DNA from: Armatimonadota bacterium
Lineage (GTDB): Bacteria; Armatimonadota; Zipacnadia; UBA1398; JAKPQA01
Direction of reading: 5' to 3'
DNA length: 64,000 nucleotides
Assembly: GCA_029547025.1 (NCBI GenBank)
Contig: JAKPQA010000221.1
Coordinates: 28,697 to 92,696, forward strand
Under the pieces are notes generated by a model. It was not told where the DNA came from. It was given only the letters and a program-made list of their open reading frames with translations, and made no database searches. Position 1 is the stretch's first letter. Each line of letters opens with the position of its first letter. Made by a program: the position numbers and the translations under genes. Of the stretch, positions 34,257 through 43,146 are shown in pieces.

Positions 34257-35456
34257 TTAGTGGGTGGGCACGTAGTCTTTGGGCCGCGGCCCCAGACCCA
34301 GGTGATGAAGCGTCGCGTCAAGCACGCGGTCGGCGCAGGCACCGTCCCCGTAGGGGCTTTCGTGGCTCTGCATCTCGGCGTAGGCCACGGGGTCGTCCAG
34401 GAGCTGCGTCGCTGCACGAACGATGTCCTCGGTCCGGGTCCCGACAAGCCGCGCCACGCCGGCGGCCACACCCTCGGGGCGCTCGGTGGTCTCGCGGACC
34501 ACGAGCACCGGACGGCGCAATGCCGGCGCTTCCTCCTGAACGCCTCCCGAGTCGGTGATCAGGAATGTGCACCCGGCCATGAGGCCGGCGAATGTGAGGT
34601 AGTCGGGTGGCTCGATGAGGACCACCGACGGCACCAGGCCCAGCATCGGCTGCACGATCTCCCGCACCGCCGGGTTCGGGTGGACGGCGAACACAATGCC
34701 AATCGACGGTCGCCCGGCAAGTTCTGCCAAGGCCGCGCAGATCCGCGTCAGCCGGTCGGGGATGTTCTCTCTCCGGTGGGCCGTGACGACCACGTACCGG
34801 TCTGGCAGGCCTAACGACGCGAAAGCCACTGGCTCGCCCGAACCCAGCGGAGTGATCCGCAGCGCTCCAGGCTCGCGCACACGTTCGGCAGCCCACTGGA
34901 TCGCATCGGTCACGGTGTTCCCGGTGATGTAGATCGCCTCGGGGGGAATGCCCTCCCGCAGCAGGTGCTCGCGTGACCGCGGTGTCGGCGCGCAGTGGAC
35001 CGAGCAGAGCTGCCCCGCCAGCCGACGGTTCATCTCCTCAGGAAACGGGTCGTGGATGTTCCCAGTCCTCAGTCCGGCCTCGACATGCACCGCGGGGACC
35101 TGTTGGAAAAAGGCGGCGAGCGCCCCCGCGGCCACCGCCAGCGTATCGCCCTGAACGAGCACGGCATCAGGCCGATGCTCGCGGATCACGCCGTCCAGCC
35201 CCGCGAGCGAGCGGCATGTGACATCGGCCAACGATTGCCGTTCCTGCATGATGTCCAGGTCGATGTCCGGCACCAGGCCGAAGACGCCGAGGGCCTGCCG
35301 CGTCATCTCGCGGTGCTGCCCGGTGGCGACCAGGGAGACCCGGATCGCCGATGGCCGACGGCGCGCGGCCAGAACGATGGGAGCCAGCTTGGTTGCCTCG
35401 GGCCGGGTGCCCGCCACGATCATGAGGTGCGCCTGTCTTGGCGCGCGGCCACTCAC
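34257..35456 (-). CDS. wecB: UDP-N-acetylglucosamine 2-epimerase (non-hydrolysing)
   Basis: The enzyme interconverts UDP-GlcNAc and UDP-ManNAc, the entry to ManNAc-containing surface polymers. The protein has 399 residues, slightly longer than usual at the N-terminus. Signatures include GTRPEATKLAP near 16-26, VQGDTLAVAAGALAAF, VHVEAGLRTGNIHDPFPEE, TAHRRENI and LITDSGGVQEEAPAL. All are diagnostic of the family. The GTG at 35456 overlaps the previous gene's stop (GTGA), giving translational coupling; an internal ATG at 35423 is possible. It is the last gene of the coaD-region run, and may feed the export machinery encoded at 15-19 kb. Confidence 0.93.
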   Translation of the reverse strand: MSGRAPRQAHLMIVAGTRPEATKLAPIVLAARRRPSAIRVSLVATGQHREMTRQALGVFGLVPDIDLDIMQERQSLADVTCRSLAGLDGVIREHRPDAVLVQGDTLAVAAGALAAFFQQVPAVHVEAGLRTGNIHDPFPEEMNRRLAGQLCSVHCAPTPRSREHLLREGIPPEAIYITGNTVTDAIQWAAERVREPGALRITPLGSGEPVAFASLGLPDRYVVVTAHRRENIPDRLTRICAALAELAGRPSIGIVFAVHPNPAVREIVQPMLGLVPSVVLIEPPDYLTFAGLMAGCTFLITDSGGVQEEAPALRRPVLVVRETTERPEGVAAGVARLVGTRTEDIVRAATQLLDDPVAYAEMQSHESPYGDGACADRVLDATLHHLGLGPRPKDYVPTH

Positions 35457-35971
35457 CGGTCGAGCGCTCCCATGCTCGAGGGCGCTTCAGCAGGAACGAC
35501 CGCCCCGAAGGACTCCTTGCCCTCGGCGATGCTCTGCTGCACGCGCTGAACGAACGCGTCGAGCCGGTTGAGAAGGGCCAGGGCGTACTCGTCGGCCCCT
35601 GCGCGGATCTGAGCGGCCTGGCTCTCGGCTTCGGCCAGGATCTCCCTGGCACGCTCTTCGGCCGCAAGCGCCACCGCATCCTGGCTCACCATTTCGGCCA
35701 CCTGCCGATCCACGGCCTCCAGGCGGATCTGCGCCTCGCGCTGGGCCTGTTCGACGATCTCCTGTGCCTGCCGGGTGGCGCCCGCCAGGACCTCATCGCG
35801 CGTGGTCATGATCGCCGTGGCCTGGGCCAGCTCCTGGGGCAGTAGACGCCGAATCTCTTCGGTCAACCGGTAGAACTCCTCATAGGCAACCGCGCGGCGT
35901 CCAGGCCACGGGAACACCGAGGAGTGTTCCACCAGGTCCTGAAGCTGCTCGATGAGTCGGTGTACTTCCAT
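35453..35971 (-). CDS. Coiled-coil protein (F0-B/DivIVA-like) downstream of coaD
   Basis: The start is the ATG at 35971, preceded by GTGTGAT; the track ORF extends into coaD. The protein has 172 residues. After a short N-terminal segment (MEVHRLIEQLQDLVEHSS) it forms a long coiled coil (AQATAIMTTRDEVLAGATRQAQEIVEQAQREAQ) rich in Ala, Gln and Glu, like the soluble stalk of F0 subunit b. Proteins like this follow coaD in many Actinobacteria-type and related genomes and are annotated as ATPase- or DivIVA-like; a role in envelope organisation is an inference. It overlaps wecB by four bases. Confidence 0.75.
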   Translation of the reverse strand: MEVHRLIEQLQDLVEHSSVFPWPGRRAVAYEEFYRLTEEIRRLLPQELAQATAIMTTRDEVLAGATRQAQEIVEQAQREAQIRLEAVDRQVAEMVSQDAVALAAEERAREILAEAESQAAQIRAGADEYALALLNRLDAFVQRVQQSIAEGKESFGAVVPAEAPSSMGALDR

Positions 35972-36009
35972 ATCACACGCCACCGGCCGCTGGCCGTGGG
36001 CACTGCGCC

Positions 36010-36489
36010 CTACTGCCGCAACTTGGCGATCAGCCGGTCCTCCACCCCCGGGGGGACCAGCCCGGCGACGCTCCCCCCCAGCATTACCACTTCGCGAACG
36101 AGGCTCGAACTCAGATACGCGTAGCACGCCTCCGTCGCCAGGAACACCGTGTCGACGCGCGAGTCGAGCCGCCGGTTGATATGGGCCTGCTGTAGCTCAC
36201 ACTCGAAGTCCGACACCGCCCGAAGACCCTTGATCAGGATATGAGCGCCCCGCTGGCACGCGTAGTCGACCAAGAGCCCCTCGAAGCTGTCCACCTCCAC
36301 GTTGGGCATGTCCCGGCACACTTCCTCGAGCATCTCCACCCGTTCGCCGATGGTGAACAGTGGGTTCTTAGACGGATTCCGAAGGACCGCCACGATCAAG
36401 CGGTCACACATGGTGGCCGCCCGGCGCGCGATGTCCAGGTGCCCCATGGTCACCGGGTCGAAGCTACCCGGGTAGACGGCAGTCCGCAC
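36010..36489 (-). CDS. coaD: Pantetheine-phosphate adenylyltransferase
   Basis: The enzyme transfers AMP to 4'-phosphopantetheine to make dephospho-coenzyme A, the fourth step of CoA synthesis. The protein has 159 residues, typical length. YPGSFDPVTMGHLDI near 6 carries the nucleotidyltransferase HxGH-like motif (GHLDI), and the C-terminal half holds YAYLSSSLVREVVMLGG, matching the SSSxxR ATP-binding motif. KGLRAVSDFECELQQAHINR is conserved. It lies between rsmD and the coiled-coil gene, with 2 bases to rsmD's end, a frequent order (rsmD-coaD). Confidence 0.97.
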   Translation of the reverse strand: MRTAVYPGSFDPVTMGHLDIARRAATMCDRLIVAVLRNPSKNPLFTIGERVEMLEEVCRDMPNVEVDSFEGLLVDYACQRGAHILIKGLRAVSDFECELQQAHINRRLDSRVDTVFLATEACYAYLSSSLVREVVMLGGSVAGLVPPGVEDRLIAKLRQ

Positions 36490-36491
36490 GG

Positions 36492-37106
36492 CTAGCTCGG
36501 CCTCCGCAGGATCGTGATCATCTTGTCCCCATAGCGCCGCTCAGTGACCAACTCCAGCGTATTCAGGAGCGCAGCGTCTTGGTCCTCCGTCCCGCACTTC
36601 CACCCGCCCGGTCCCGTCGCCCATCGTCCGTCGTGTTCGAGCGCGACCAACCCTTCCTCTCCCAGCACGTTCGAGTGGGTGGCAACCTCGCGGACGATCC
36701 GCGGAGGCAAGTCCGACGCGTACGGTGGGTCCGCAAAGATGATGTCGAACGGCTCGCCCTCTGACCGAAGCCGGATCTCGCGGATGGCATCGGCGACGCG
36801 TATTTCCGCCCGCTGCTCGAGGCCCAAGGCGTGCAGGTTCGTCGCAATGGCTCGCGCGCACGGAACTGACACCTCGACGAATACGGCGTGGACCGCACCC
36901 CGGCTCAGCGCCTCAATGCCGATCGTTCCGATGCCCGCACACAGGTCCAGAAAGCGGGCGCCGGCCACGTATGGAGTCAACATCGAGAACAGCGATTCCT
37001 TGACCCGGTCGCTCGTCGGGCGCAGACGCAGCCCCTTGGGTATCGTGATCCGCCGCCCCCGGTACTCGCCCCCGACGACGCGACACGAGGGCCCTGCCGC
37101 CCTCAT
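36492..37106 (-). CDS. rsmD: 16S rRNA (guanine966-N2)-methyltransferase
   Basis: The enzyme methylates N2 of G966 in 16S rRNA using SAM. The protein has 204 residues. GARFLDLCAGIGTIGIEALSRGA (about 49-71) is the SAM-binding motif I, IIFADPPYASDLPP has the catalytic DPPY, and RVVGGEYRGRRITIPKG is the N-terminal RNA-binding signature of the RsmD family. The ATG at 37106 lies 12 bases downstream of the recG stop. Together with coaD directly after, this is a conserved housekeeping unit. Confidence 0.95.
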   Translation of the reverse strand: MRAAGPSCRVVGGEYRGRRITIPKGLRLRPTSDRVKESLFSMLTPYVAGARFLDLCAGIGTIGIEALSRGAVHAVFVEVSVPCARAIATNLHALGLEQRAEIRVADAIREIRLRSEGEPFDIIFADPPYASDLPPRIVREVATHSNVLGEEGLVALEHDGRWATGPGGWKCGTEDQDAALLNTLELVTERRYGDKMITILRRPS

Positions 37107-37118
37107 CGCCCATCCCCC

Positions 37119-39554
37119 CTACCCCACCAGCGCCGCGTGGGCCCGGCCACGCATCCGGAGCTCGACCTCCCACGCCAATGCCCGGTGCTCCGGCGCCATG
37201 AGGCCAGGATCGGCCTCGACCAGCGCGAAGGCGTCCTCGCGAGCTGCAGCAACGAGTTCGGCATCGCGAATCACATCGGCGACCTGGAGGTCCGGCAGCC
37301 CGCTCTGTCTCGTGCCAAAGTACTCGCCGGGACCGCGAAGCCGGAGGTCTTCCTCCGCAATGGCGAAACCATCATTGGTTCGGCACAGCGCAGCCACCCG
37401 TTGATGCGCCGCCGCCGTACGCGCGGCGCAGACCAAGGCGCAGTACGACGCGTGCTGCCCCCGCCCGATGCGCCCGCGCAACTGATGGAGCTGCGCCAGC
37501 CCGAACCGCTCAGCGTTCTCCACGACCATCACGGTGGCGTTGGGCACGTCCACACCCACCTCAATCACGGTGGTGCTCACCAGAACCGACAGGCGACCGG
37601 CTACGAACTCCCCCATCACATGGTCCTTCTCGTCCGGGGACAGCCGGCCATGAAGCAAGCCCAGCGGGATACCCGCCAACTCGCCGTGCCGTAGGCGTTC
37701 GGCCAGGGCGACCGCCGCCTCGGCGTCGAGGGTCTCCGACTCCTCGATCAGCGGGCAGACCACATAGGCCTGACGGCCTCGGGACACCTCCCGCCGAACG
37801 AGGGCATATGCCTGTCGGGGCCCCATGGTCCTTGTCGACACCGGCTGCCGCCCCGGCGGCATCTCGTCGAGGACCGAGACGTCAAGGTCGCCATAGAGGG
37901 TCATCGCCAGTGTGCGAGGGATGGGCGTGGCCGTCATCACGAGCGTATGAGGGTGCACCCCCTTGGTCATCAGCCGCGCCCGCTGCATGACGCCGAACCG
38001 GTGTTGTTCGTCGATCACAGCCAGACCCAACCGGCTGAAATCGACCCCCTCTTGGATCAGCGCATGAGTCCCCACCACGACCTGCGCCTGGTGCCGCGCG
38101 ATCTCGTGCTGGGTCCGCCGCTTCGCGACGGACCTCTGGGCGCCGGTCAGCAGAACCACACTCACTCCGAGGGGGCCCAGCGTCTCCGTCAGGGTTCGTA
38201 GATGCTGCTCAGCGAGGATCTCGGTGGGCGCCATCAGTGCGGCCTGATAGCCCGATCGCACCGCCATCAGAATGGCGGCCATCGCTACTGCCGTTTTCCC
38301 CGATCCCACGTCGCCATGCAGCAACCTCTGCATGGGGCTGGGCCGAGTCACCTCGTTCGCGATCCGCATGATCACCCGCTTCTGGGCGCCAGTGAGCTCA
38401 TAGGGCAGGGCCCGGGCCAGCTCCCGGACCGCTTCGGCCGCGTGCTCCAGCCGGGGCGCCTGGCGACGTGTCATACCAAAACGGCGCGAGGCCAACTCCG
38501 TCTCCAGCACCAACAGCTCCTCATAGGCCAGCCTATGATGCGAGGCCTCCAGGTCCTCGGGAGCCGTGGGGTAGTGCGCCGCGTGGAGGGCCTCAGCGTA
38601 GCTCAGAAGGCGCCGACGCGAGCGGATCGCCGCTGGGAGGGGGTCGAAATCACTGGTGATGAACTGGTCCAGCGCCCGGCGGACCGCGCGGCGAAGGTTG
38701 TTCTGATACAGGCCACTGGTGAGGCCGTAGATGGGGACGATGCGCCCGGACCCCAGCGAGTCACCCTCCGGCGGTTCGACCTCATACTCCGTCACGGCGA
38801 TCTCGGAGCTGCCCAGGCGCGTGGACACCCGTCCGCTGACGATCAGCACGTCGCCATCACGCAAGCGCTCGGCGACCCAGTGCTGGTTGAACCACACGAG
38901 CGTTGTCATGCCCGTATCGTCACGCGCCAGGGCCTTCACAACCGGCATACGCCGAGTCTGCCGCGCGGCAGGCGGCCCCAGCAAACGCACACGCACGCCG
39001 GCGACCTCGCCATCGACCAGCTCCCTGACTCGTGGCGGAGAGCGCCGGTCCTCATGCGCCCGCGGGAGGTAGTGCAGCAGGTCGTACACCGTGCGGATGC
39101 CCAGCGCTGCCAGCTTCTCTGCCACCGCCGGGCCCACGCCCTTCAGCCACTGCACGTCTGTCTGCGCCGCATCCTTGAGGGTGAGGCCTCGATGGGGCGA
39201 GTCCGTCCGAAGCGTCCCCTGAGGTTCCGGAATCGCGTCAGGCGCACGGATGATCTCCTCGGTCTGGCGCACCAACGACTCCGCCAGCGACACCGCCGCC
39301 TCGCGGCCCGCCGCATCGAGGCTTGAGTAGCCGGCGAGTGCCTCGCGCACCTCCCCGACGGCGGCGGACACGTTCGGCCGTCCCATGCGGAGCGAGACCT
39401 CGCCCGCCCACCGCGCCACGTAGGCCGCCAGCCCACCCTCAGCCACGGAATCGCGGTACCCGGCCCGACGCTCCCACTCCAGCGGCTTGGCAAGCCGTCT
39501 CAGTGCATCGAGTGCCGCTTCAACGGTCTGTGCCTCGTCACGACCGCTCGCCAT
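37119..39554 (-). CDS. recG: ATP-dependent DNA helicase RecG
   Basis: The start is the ATG at 39554 with GGGGGCGAAC before it; the track ORF adds 24 doubtful residues. The 811-residue protein has the RecG layout. An N-terminal helical region leads into the wedge with KGVGPAVAEKLAALGI and an OB fold (VRVRLLGPPAARQ). Helicase motifs follow: GDVGSGKTAVA (Walker A), DEQHRFG (Walker B variant), TATPIPRTLAMT, and motif VI LHQLRGRIGRGQ. RecG remodels stalled forks and branch-migrates Holliday junctions. It is about 100 residues longer than E. coli RecG because of the N-terminal region, a common variant. Confidence 0.96.
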   Translation of the reverse strand: MASGRDEAQTVEAALDALRRLAKPLEWERRAGYRDSVAEGGLAAYVARWAGEVSLRMGRPNVSAAVGEVREALAGYSSLDAAGREAAVSLAESLVRQTEEIIRAPDAIPEPQGTLRTDSPHRGLTLKDAAQTDVQWLKGVGPAVAEKLAALGIRTVYDLLHYLPRAHEDRRSPPRVRELVDGEVAGVRVRLLGPPAARQTRRMPVVKALARDDTGMTTLVWFNQHWVAERLRDGDVLIVSGRVSTRLGSSEIAVTEYEVEPPEGDSLGSGRIVPIYGLTSGLYQNNLRRAVRRALDQFITSDFDPLPAAIRSRRRLLSYAEALHAAHYPTAPEDLEASHHRLAYEELLVLETELASRRFGMTRRQAPRLEHAAEAVRELARALPYELTGAQKRVIMRIANEVTRPSPMQRLLHGDVGSGKTAVAMAAILMAVRSGYQAALMAPTEILAEQHLRTLTETLGPLGVSVVLLTGAQRSVAKRRTQHEIARHQAQVVVGTHALIQEGVDFSRLGLAVIDEQHRFGVMQRARLMTKGVHPHTLVMTATPIPRTLAMTLYGDLDVSVLDEMPPGRQPVSTRTMGPRQAYALVRREVSRGRQAYVVCPLIEESETLDAEAAVALAERLRHGELAGIPLGLLHGRLSPDEKDHVMGEFVAGRLSVLVSTTVIEVGVDVPNATVMVVENAERFGLAQLHQLRGRIGRGQHASYCALVCAARTAAAHQRVAALCRTNDGFAIAEEDLRLRGPGEYFGTRQSGLPDLQVADVIRDAELVAAAREDAFALVEADPGLMAPEHRALAWEVELRMRGRAHAALVG

Positions 39555-39589
39555 GTTCGCCCCCGGGCGCCCGGTTCCGCCGGGCACCT

Positions 39590-40327
39590 CTAGACAAAGG
39601 TGTCCTCCTCCCGCCTGAGCGCGCACAAGCCCGCGTCAAGGATCGCCCACGCATAGAGGCCCATGTCGAGCCCCCCGAGCACCCCGATCTGCCACAGGCG
39701 CCCCTGGCGCTTCAGCTCCTGAACCGCCGTGCTCAGACCGCCCGTCATGGTCGGCTGCCGCTGATAGGGCGACCTCGGCGCCGAGCGGATCTCCACGCGA
39801 TGCTCCGCCTGTCCCTGGCGGACGGCGTCCATCACCACATGGAATCCCAAGAGAATCAGGCACAGATGTGCCGCGGCCATGCACAGAGCCTTCCAATAGT
39901 GGCGATTGAGCAGCTGGCCGAAGCCCGGGAAAAGAATGGACAGTGAGGTGGCGATCTGCGAGGCCTTCTTCAGGTCAGCCTGAGCCCCGCGATCCAGCAG
40001 GCGCTGGCCGTAGTCCATCTGGCGTTGGAACCCGAGCTGACTCAGACTCGCCCGTGCCAGCTTCTCTTCGACGCCCGGCCGGCTTGGATCTCGCTGGAGC
40101 ACCTTGCGGTAGGACTCCATGGCCGCACTGAAGTGCCCGGCCCCCACGTGTATGTCGCCGAGGGTCTCCAGCACCTCCAGCGAGTCGGGGGCCAACTCGA
40201 GCGCCTCCTGGCACTTCGCTACCGCGCCCCGGTACCGACCTTGCGCTCTCTCGGTCTTGGCTTCCTTGAGGAGCACCTGCACGCGAAGCCACGTGCGCGC
40301 CTCCGGGCCGCCCTCCTGAGTGCTCAT
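39590..40327 (-). CDS. TPR protein with C-terminal membrane segments
   Basis: The protein has 245 residues. Residues about 10-95 contain two to three TPR repeats (AKTERAQGRYRGAVAKCQEALELAPDS, then ETLGDIHVGAGHFSAAMESYRKVLQRDPS). A loop leads to hydrophobic segments (ASQIATSLSILFPGFGQLL, KALCMAAAHLCLILLGFHVVM, and GLDMGLYAWAILDAGLCAL), predicting three membrane passes. The FPGFGQLLNRHYWKAL stretch resembles small membrane proteins of the DUF5683 type. The N-terminal TPR faces the cytoplasm if the topology is N-in. It sits upstream of recG (35 bases), so is probably cotranscribed. Function is unknown. Confidence 0.75.
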   Translation of the reverse strand: MSTQEGGPEARTWLRVQVLLKEAKTERAQGRYRGAVAKCQEALELAPDSLEVLETLGDIHVGAGHFSAAMESYRKVLQRDPSRPGVEEKLARASLSQLGFQRQMDYGQRLLDRGAQADLKKASQIATSLSILFPGFGQLLNRHYWKALCMAAAHLCLILLGFHVVMDAVRQGQAEHRVEIRSAPRSPYQRQPTMTGGLSTAVQELKRQGRLWQIGVLGGLDMGLYAWAILDAGLCALRREEDTFV

Positions 40328-40435
40328 CGTCCCGGGCCTCCTGTTGCGTCACACGCATGCGGGCACAGGCCCGCAGTCATTCGGATGCAGGAGAGTGCCG
40401 ATGGGCCGGGTCGGTGACCCCGATCACCAAACAGC

Positions 40436-40882
40436 TCACGCCGAGGTCTCAGGAGCCTCCTGGCGGCGCACGATGGGAGCTTTGGCCCACAGGTCCTCCA
40501 GCCGATAGAAGGCGCGGGCTTCCTCCGAGAACACGTGGACCACGACTGAGCCGTAGTCCAGCACCACCCACCGGGCATCTTGCTCGCGGTCCTTGTGATG
40601 CGGCGTGTGGCCCTGTTCCCCCAGCTTGTCCTCGATCTCCTCCGCGATGGCCTGCACATGGGTGAGGGAGAGCCCGTGAACAATCACAAAGTAATCGCAG
40701 ACTATGGTCAGCAGACGCACGTCCAGGACAACGACATCCTGGCCCTTGGTCTCATCACATACGTGGAAGATCAGGTCCGCGAGTCGGGCGGAGTCCGTGG
40801 GTCGACCGGGCACGCGCCCGGGGCCGCCGGGGTGTTCGGGGACATCCATGCAGTCCGCGTCAACTCGATGGGGGCTGTCCAT
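40436..40882 (-). CDS. rsfS: Ribosomal silencing factor
   Basis: RsfS binds ribosomal protein uL14 on the 50S subunit and blocks joining of the 30S during slow growth. The protein has 148 residues with the family core: ETKGQDVVVLDVRLLTIVCDYFVIVHGLS, then HHKDREQDARWVVLDYGSVVVHVFSEEARAFYRLEDLW, a near-perfect match to the RsfS consensus. An N-terminal extension of about 30 residues looks dispensable. The start at 40882 is used; the ATG at 40849 is an alternative with no clear ribosome site. It lies 5 bases after the LCP gene, the usual nadD-LCP-rsfS order. Confidence 0.94.
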   Translation of the reverse strand: MDSPHRVDADCMDVPEHPGGPGRVPGRPTDSARLADLIFHVCDETKGQDVVVLDVRLLTIVCDYFVIVHGLSLTHVQAIAEEIEDKLGEQGHTPHHKDREQDARWVVLDYGSVVVHVFSEEARAFYRLEDLWAKAPIVRRQEAPETSA

Positions 40883-40887
40883 CGGCC

Positions 40888-42252
40888 CTAGTGGGTAGAT
40901 ACCCCAACGGAGGAACTCGGACCCCGGGCCACAAGCATGATATCGCGCCCGAGGACGACCTGCACGCGCGCCTCCGGGTCAACCAGCTCCTGCGTCTCCA
41001 ACAGGGCGTCCTCGCCCACCGAGAGCGCCGCCGCCACACGGCTCGCGGCATCCCGGCACTCCGGCGAGTACTGAACGACCGTCTTGACGTAGCGAAAGCT
41101 GTCGGCATTACCGACTTTGGTGACCTCGAATCCTTTGGCCGTCAGTTTGTCAGCCGCTTCCCGAGCGAGTCCGTTGGTCGCGCACCCATTGAGCACGGCC
41201 ACCTTGGCCACAGCGGCAATGGTCGGCGACTGAGCTACCTGGGTCTGGAGTTCCAGGATGTCCTGCTGCACTCTGGGCAGGTCGAGCACATAATACGACG
41301 CCCCGCCGATCATCCGCGCCGTACCGGAGGCCATTCTCGTCTCGACGCCACCCGTGTCGACGTCTTTGACGATCTTCGCCAACGCCTGTAGCTCCGGGAG
41401 GCTCAGATCCGTATCGGCATACTTGCGCATCTTCGCCGCCGCGCCGAGCAGCGGAATCACGTCGCCGCGCCCCAGCGAACCAAGACGCGCACTGACGGCC
41501 TTCAGAAACTTCTGTTGCCGCTCCACACGCCCCAAATCGCCCCGTTCGTCGTTCCTGAAGCGCACATACTGCATGGCTTTCTTGCCATCCAGCTTCTGCA
41601 ACCCTGGTTTGAGGTCGATGTAGAGGCCCTGGGACCGGTCCCGGTAATGCATCTTCTTCTCGACGTCCAGCTCCACGCCGCCCAAGCAGTCCACCAGCGA
41701 CACGAAACCCTCGATGTCCACCCGTGCATACCGGTCAATCGGGATGCCAAGCGACTCCTCGATGACATTGCTGACCGCCGCAACGCCATCCTCGATGCGA
41801 TCGCTCTTCATCATGGCGTTGGGAAACACCTCAGTCAGCTTGCAGTACCCATGCCCCTTGGTGCGGACGCGGCTGTCCCGAGGGACCGAGAGCAAGCCGA
41901 CGCGATTGGTCTCGAGGTTCACAAAGGCCACGATCACCGTGTCGCAGAGATTGTTCGTCTGGTCGGTGCCCAGAAGAAGCACCGTCAGGCCCTTGCGTCC
42001 CGCCAGCGGATCGTCCATACCCAATACCCGATTGAGCATCGGTGTCTCGGTGATCAGGTTGACGATCCCGCGGCGGGCAACCGACGTGCACACCGCGTGG
42101 CTCACGACTACCAAAGTCGTGAAACAGGCGACCCAGATCAGCAGCTCGAGCGCCCGTATTCCATTCAGCCGACCCCAGACCCCACTCCGGCCTCTCGGCG
42201 GATGAACCGCTCCGAAACACTCATAGGGGTTCTCTCGTCGGACCTGCGCCAT
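40888..42252 (-). CDS. LytR-CpsA-Psr (LCP) family cell-wall glycopolymer ligase
   Basis: The start is the ATG at 42252, supported by a strong promoter at 42406-42434 whose start site lies before it; the longer track ORF would begin upstream of that promoter. The 454-residue protein has one N-terminal TM (ALELLIWVACFTTLVVVSHAV). The LCP domain follows with VLLLGTDQ, SVPRDSRVR (catalytic Arg/Asp pair) and YVRFRNDERGDLGRVERQQ. A C-terminal LytR_C domain (AVLNGCATNGLAREAADKLTAKGF) ends it. LCP enzymes attach polyprenyl-linked glycopolymers to peptidoglycan or protein. Its presence in a probably diderm organism means the acceptor is unknown. Located between nadD and rsfS. Confidence 0.93.
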   Translation of the reverse strand: MAQVRRENPYECFGAVHPPRGRSGVWGRLNGIRALELLIWVACFTTLVVVSHAVCTSVARRGIVNLITETPMLNRVLGMDDPLAGRKGLTVLLLGTDQTNNLCDTVIVAFVNLETNRVGLLSVPRDSRVRTKGHGYCKLTEVFPNAMMKSDRIEDGVAAVSNVIEESLGIPIDRYARVDIEGFVSLVDCLGGVELDVEKKMHYRDRSQGLYIDLKPGLQKLDGKKAMQYVRFRNDERGDLGRVERQQKFLKAVSARLGSLGRGDVIPLLGAAAKMRKYADTDLSLPELQALAKIVKDVDTGGVETRMASGTARMIGGASYYVLDLPRVQQDILELQTQVAQSPTIAAVAKVAVLNGCATNGLAREAADKLTAKGFEVTKVGNADSFRYVKTVVQYSPECRDAASRVAAALSVGEDALLETQELVDPEARVQVVLGRDIMLVARGPSSSVGVSTH

Positions 42253-42405
42253 AGATACCACCGTACTCCTTGAGTCGCGCTCGGCAGCAAACTCCGGCCC
42301 AGGGGCCATCCGCCCGAGCGCAGTCGAGTGCCGATGCTCCCAGCCTCCCGCACACGCCTCAAGTCGATCGGCAGGCGGACAGAGTCTCGACACCCGGGAC
42401 GCCGA

Positions 42406-42434
42406 ATCATAGGACGCAATCCGGGCAGTGTCAA
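42406..42434 (-). promoter_or_regulatory. Near-consensus sigma-70 promoter of the LCP-rsfS unit
   Basis: On the reverse strand the sequence reads TTGACA, a 17-base spacer, then TATGAT. This matches the -35 exactly and the -10 at five of six bases. Transcription would start near 42399, about 147 bases upstream of the LCP ATG at 42252. It also falls in the 284-base gap between nadD and the LCP gene, which has no coding signal, and it argues against the longer LCP ORF. Confidence 0.75.
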
Positions 42435-42536
42435 ACCGTAACGAACGACCTATACACAAAACGAGTCGCCGGCAGCCAACCGCTGAGCGCTCCTCATGAG
42501 CTCAAGCGCACAGCGCGCGGGTCAAGTTCACCCCAT

Positions 42537-43133
42537 CTACCGGTACAACCCCTGGTCCCGAATGTACCGTTCCACACCAGCGGGCACCAAGGACTGGACG
42601 CTCTCCCCGCGCCGAATTCTTGTTCGGACGTCCGACGCGGACACCTCCACCCCCGGGATGTCCAGATAGTGGACCCGGCTCCCCTCCACGGCGGCCGCCG
42701 GACCGCCTCCCGGCGCCGCCCCCGGCCGCCGGACCACCACGAAACTGCAGAGGCGCAGTAGCTCTGCGTACCGGTGCCACGTCCCGATGAGCGAGAACGA
42801 ATCGGTCCCCGTAATGTAGTAGAGGTCCGGAAGCCCATACTGTTGCAGCAACCCCACCACGGTGTCATACGCGTACGACGGTCCCGGTCGATCCACCTCG
42901 ATCCGCGACGCAGCCAGGCGAGGGTCTGACTCGGCCGCCAGAACGCACATCGCATACCGGTGCTCCGCCGGCGTGATCCCGTAGGGGTCCTTGTGGGGCG
43001 GCTCACCACAGGGCACCAACAGCACCCGGTCCAGCGAGAACGCGTCGGCTGCCGCCGCGGCAGCGAGCACATGCCCGTTGTGTATCGGGTCGAATGTCCC
43101 GCCCAGGACACCCAGCCGCCGGGGACTCGCCAT
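42537..43133 (-). CDS. nadD: Nicotinate-nucleotide adenylyltransferase
   Basis: The enzyme adenylates nicotinate mononucleotide to deamido-NAD in NAD synthesis. The start is the ATG at 43133 with GGGGG upstream, giving 198 residues; the track ORF is longer at the N-terminus. LGVLGGTFDPIHNGH near 7-21 has the nucleotidyltransferase GxFDPxHxGH signature, LLVPCGEPPHKDP the substrate loop, GTDSFSLIGTWHRYAELL the NMN site and VSASDVRTRIRRGESV the ISSTxIR-type motif. It lies 13 bases after proA and precedes the LCP-rsfS pair. Confidence 0.95.
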   Translation of the reverse strand: MASPRRLGVLGGTFDPIHNGHVLAAAAAADAFSLDRVLLVPCGEPPHKDPYGITPAEHRYAMCVLAAESDPRLAASRIEVDRPGPSYAYDTVVGLLQQYGLPDLYYITGTDSFSLIGTWHRYAELLRLCSFVVVRRPGAAPGGGPAAAVEGSRVHYLDIPGVEVSASDVRTRIRRGESVQSLVPAGVERYIRDQGLYR

Positions 43134-43146
43134 CGCGACGCGCCCC

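Noticed and set aside
33597-34814. 405-residue plus-strand ORF
   Set aside because: It joins a proline-rich stretch, the frameshifted transposase remnant and antisense of wecB; no single domain spans it.
38202-39326. 374-residue plus-strand ORF
   Set aside because: Antisense to recG, low-complexity His/Arg/Gln-rich translation without a recognisable domain.
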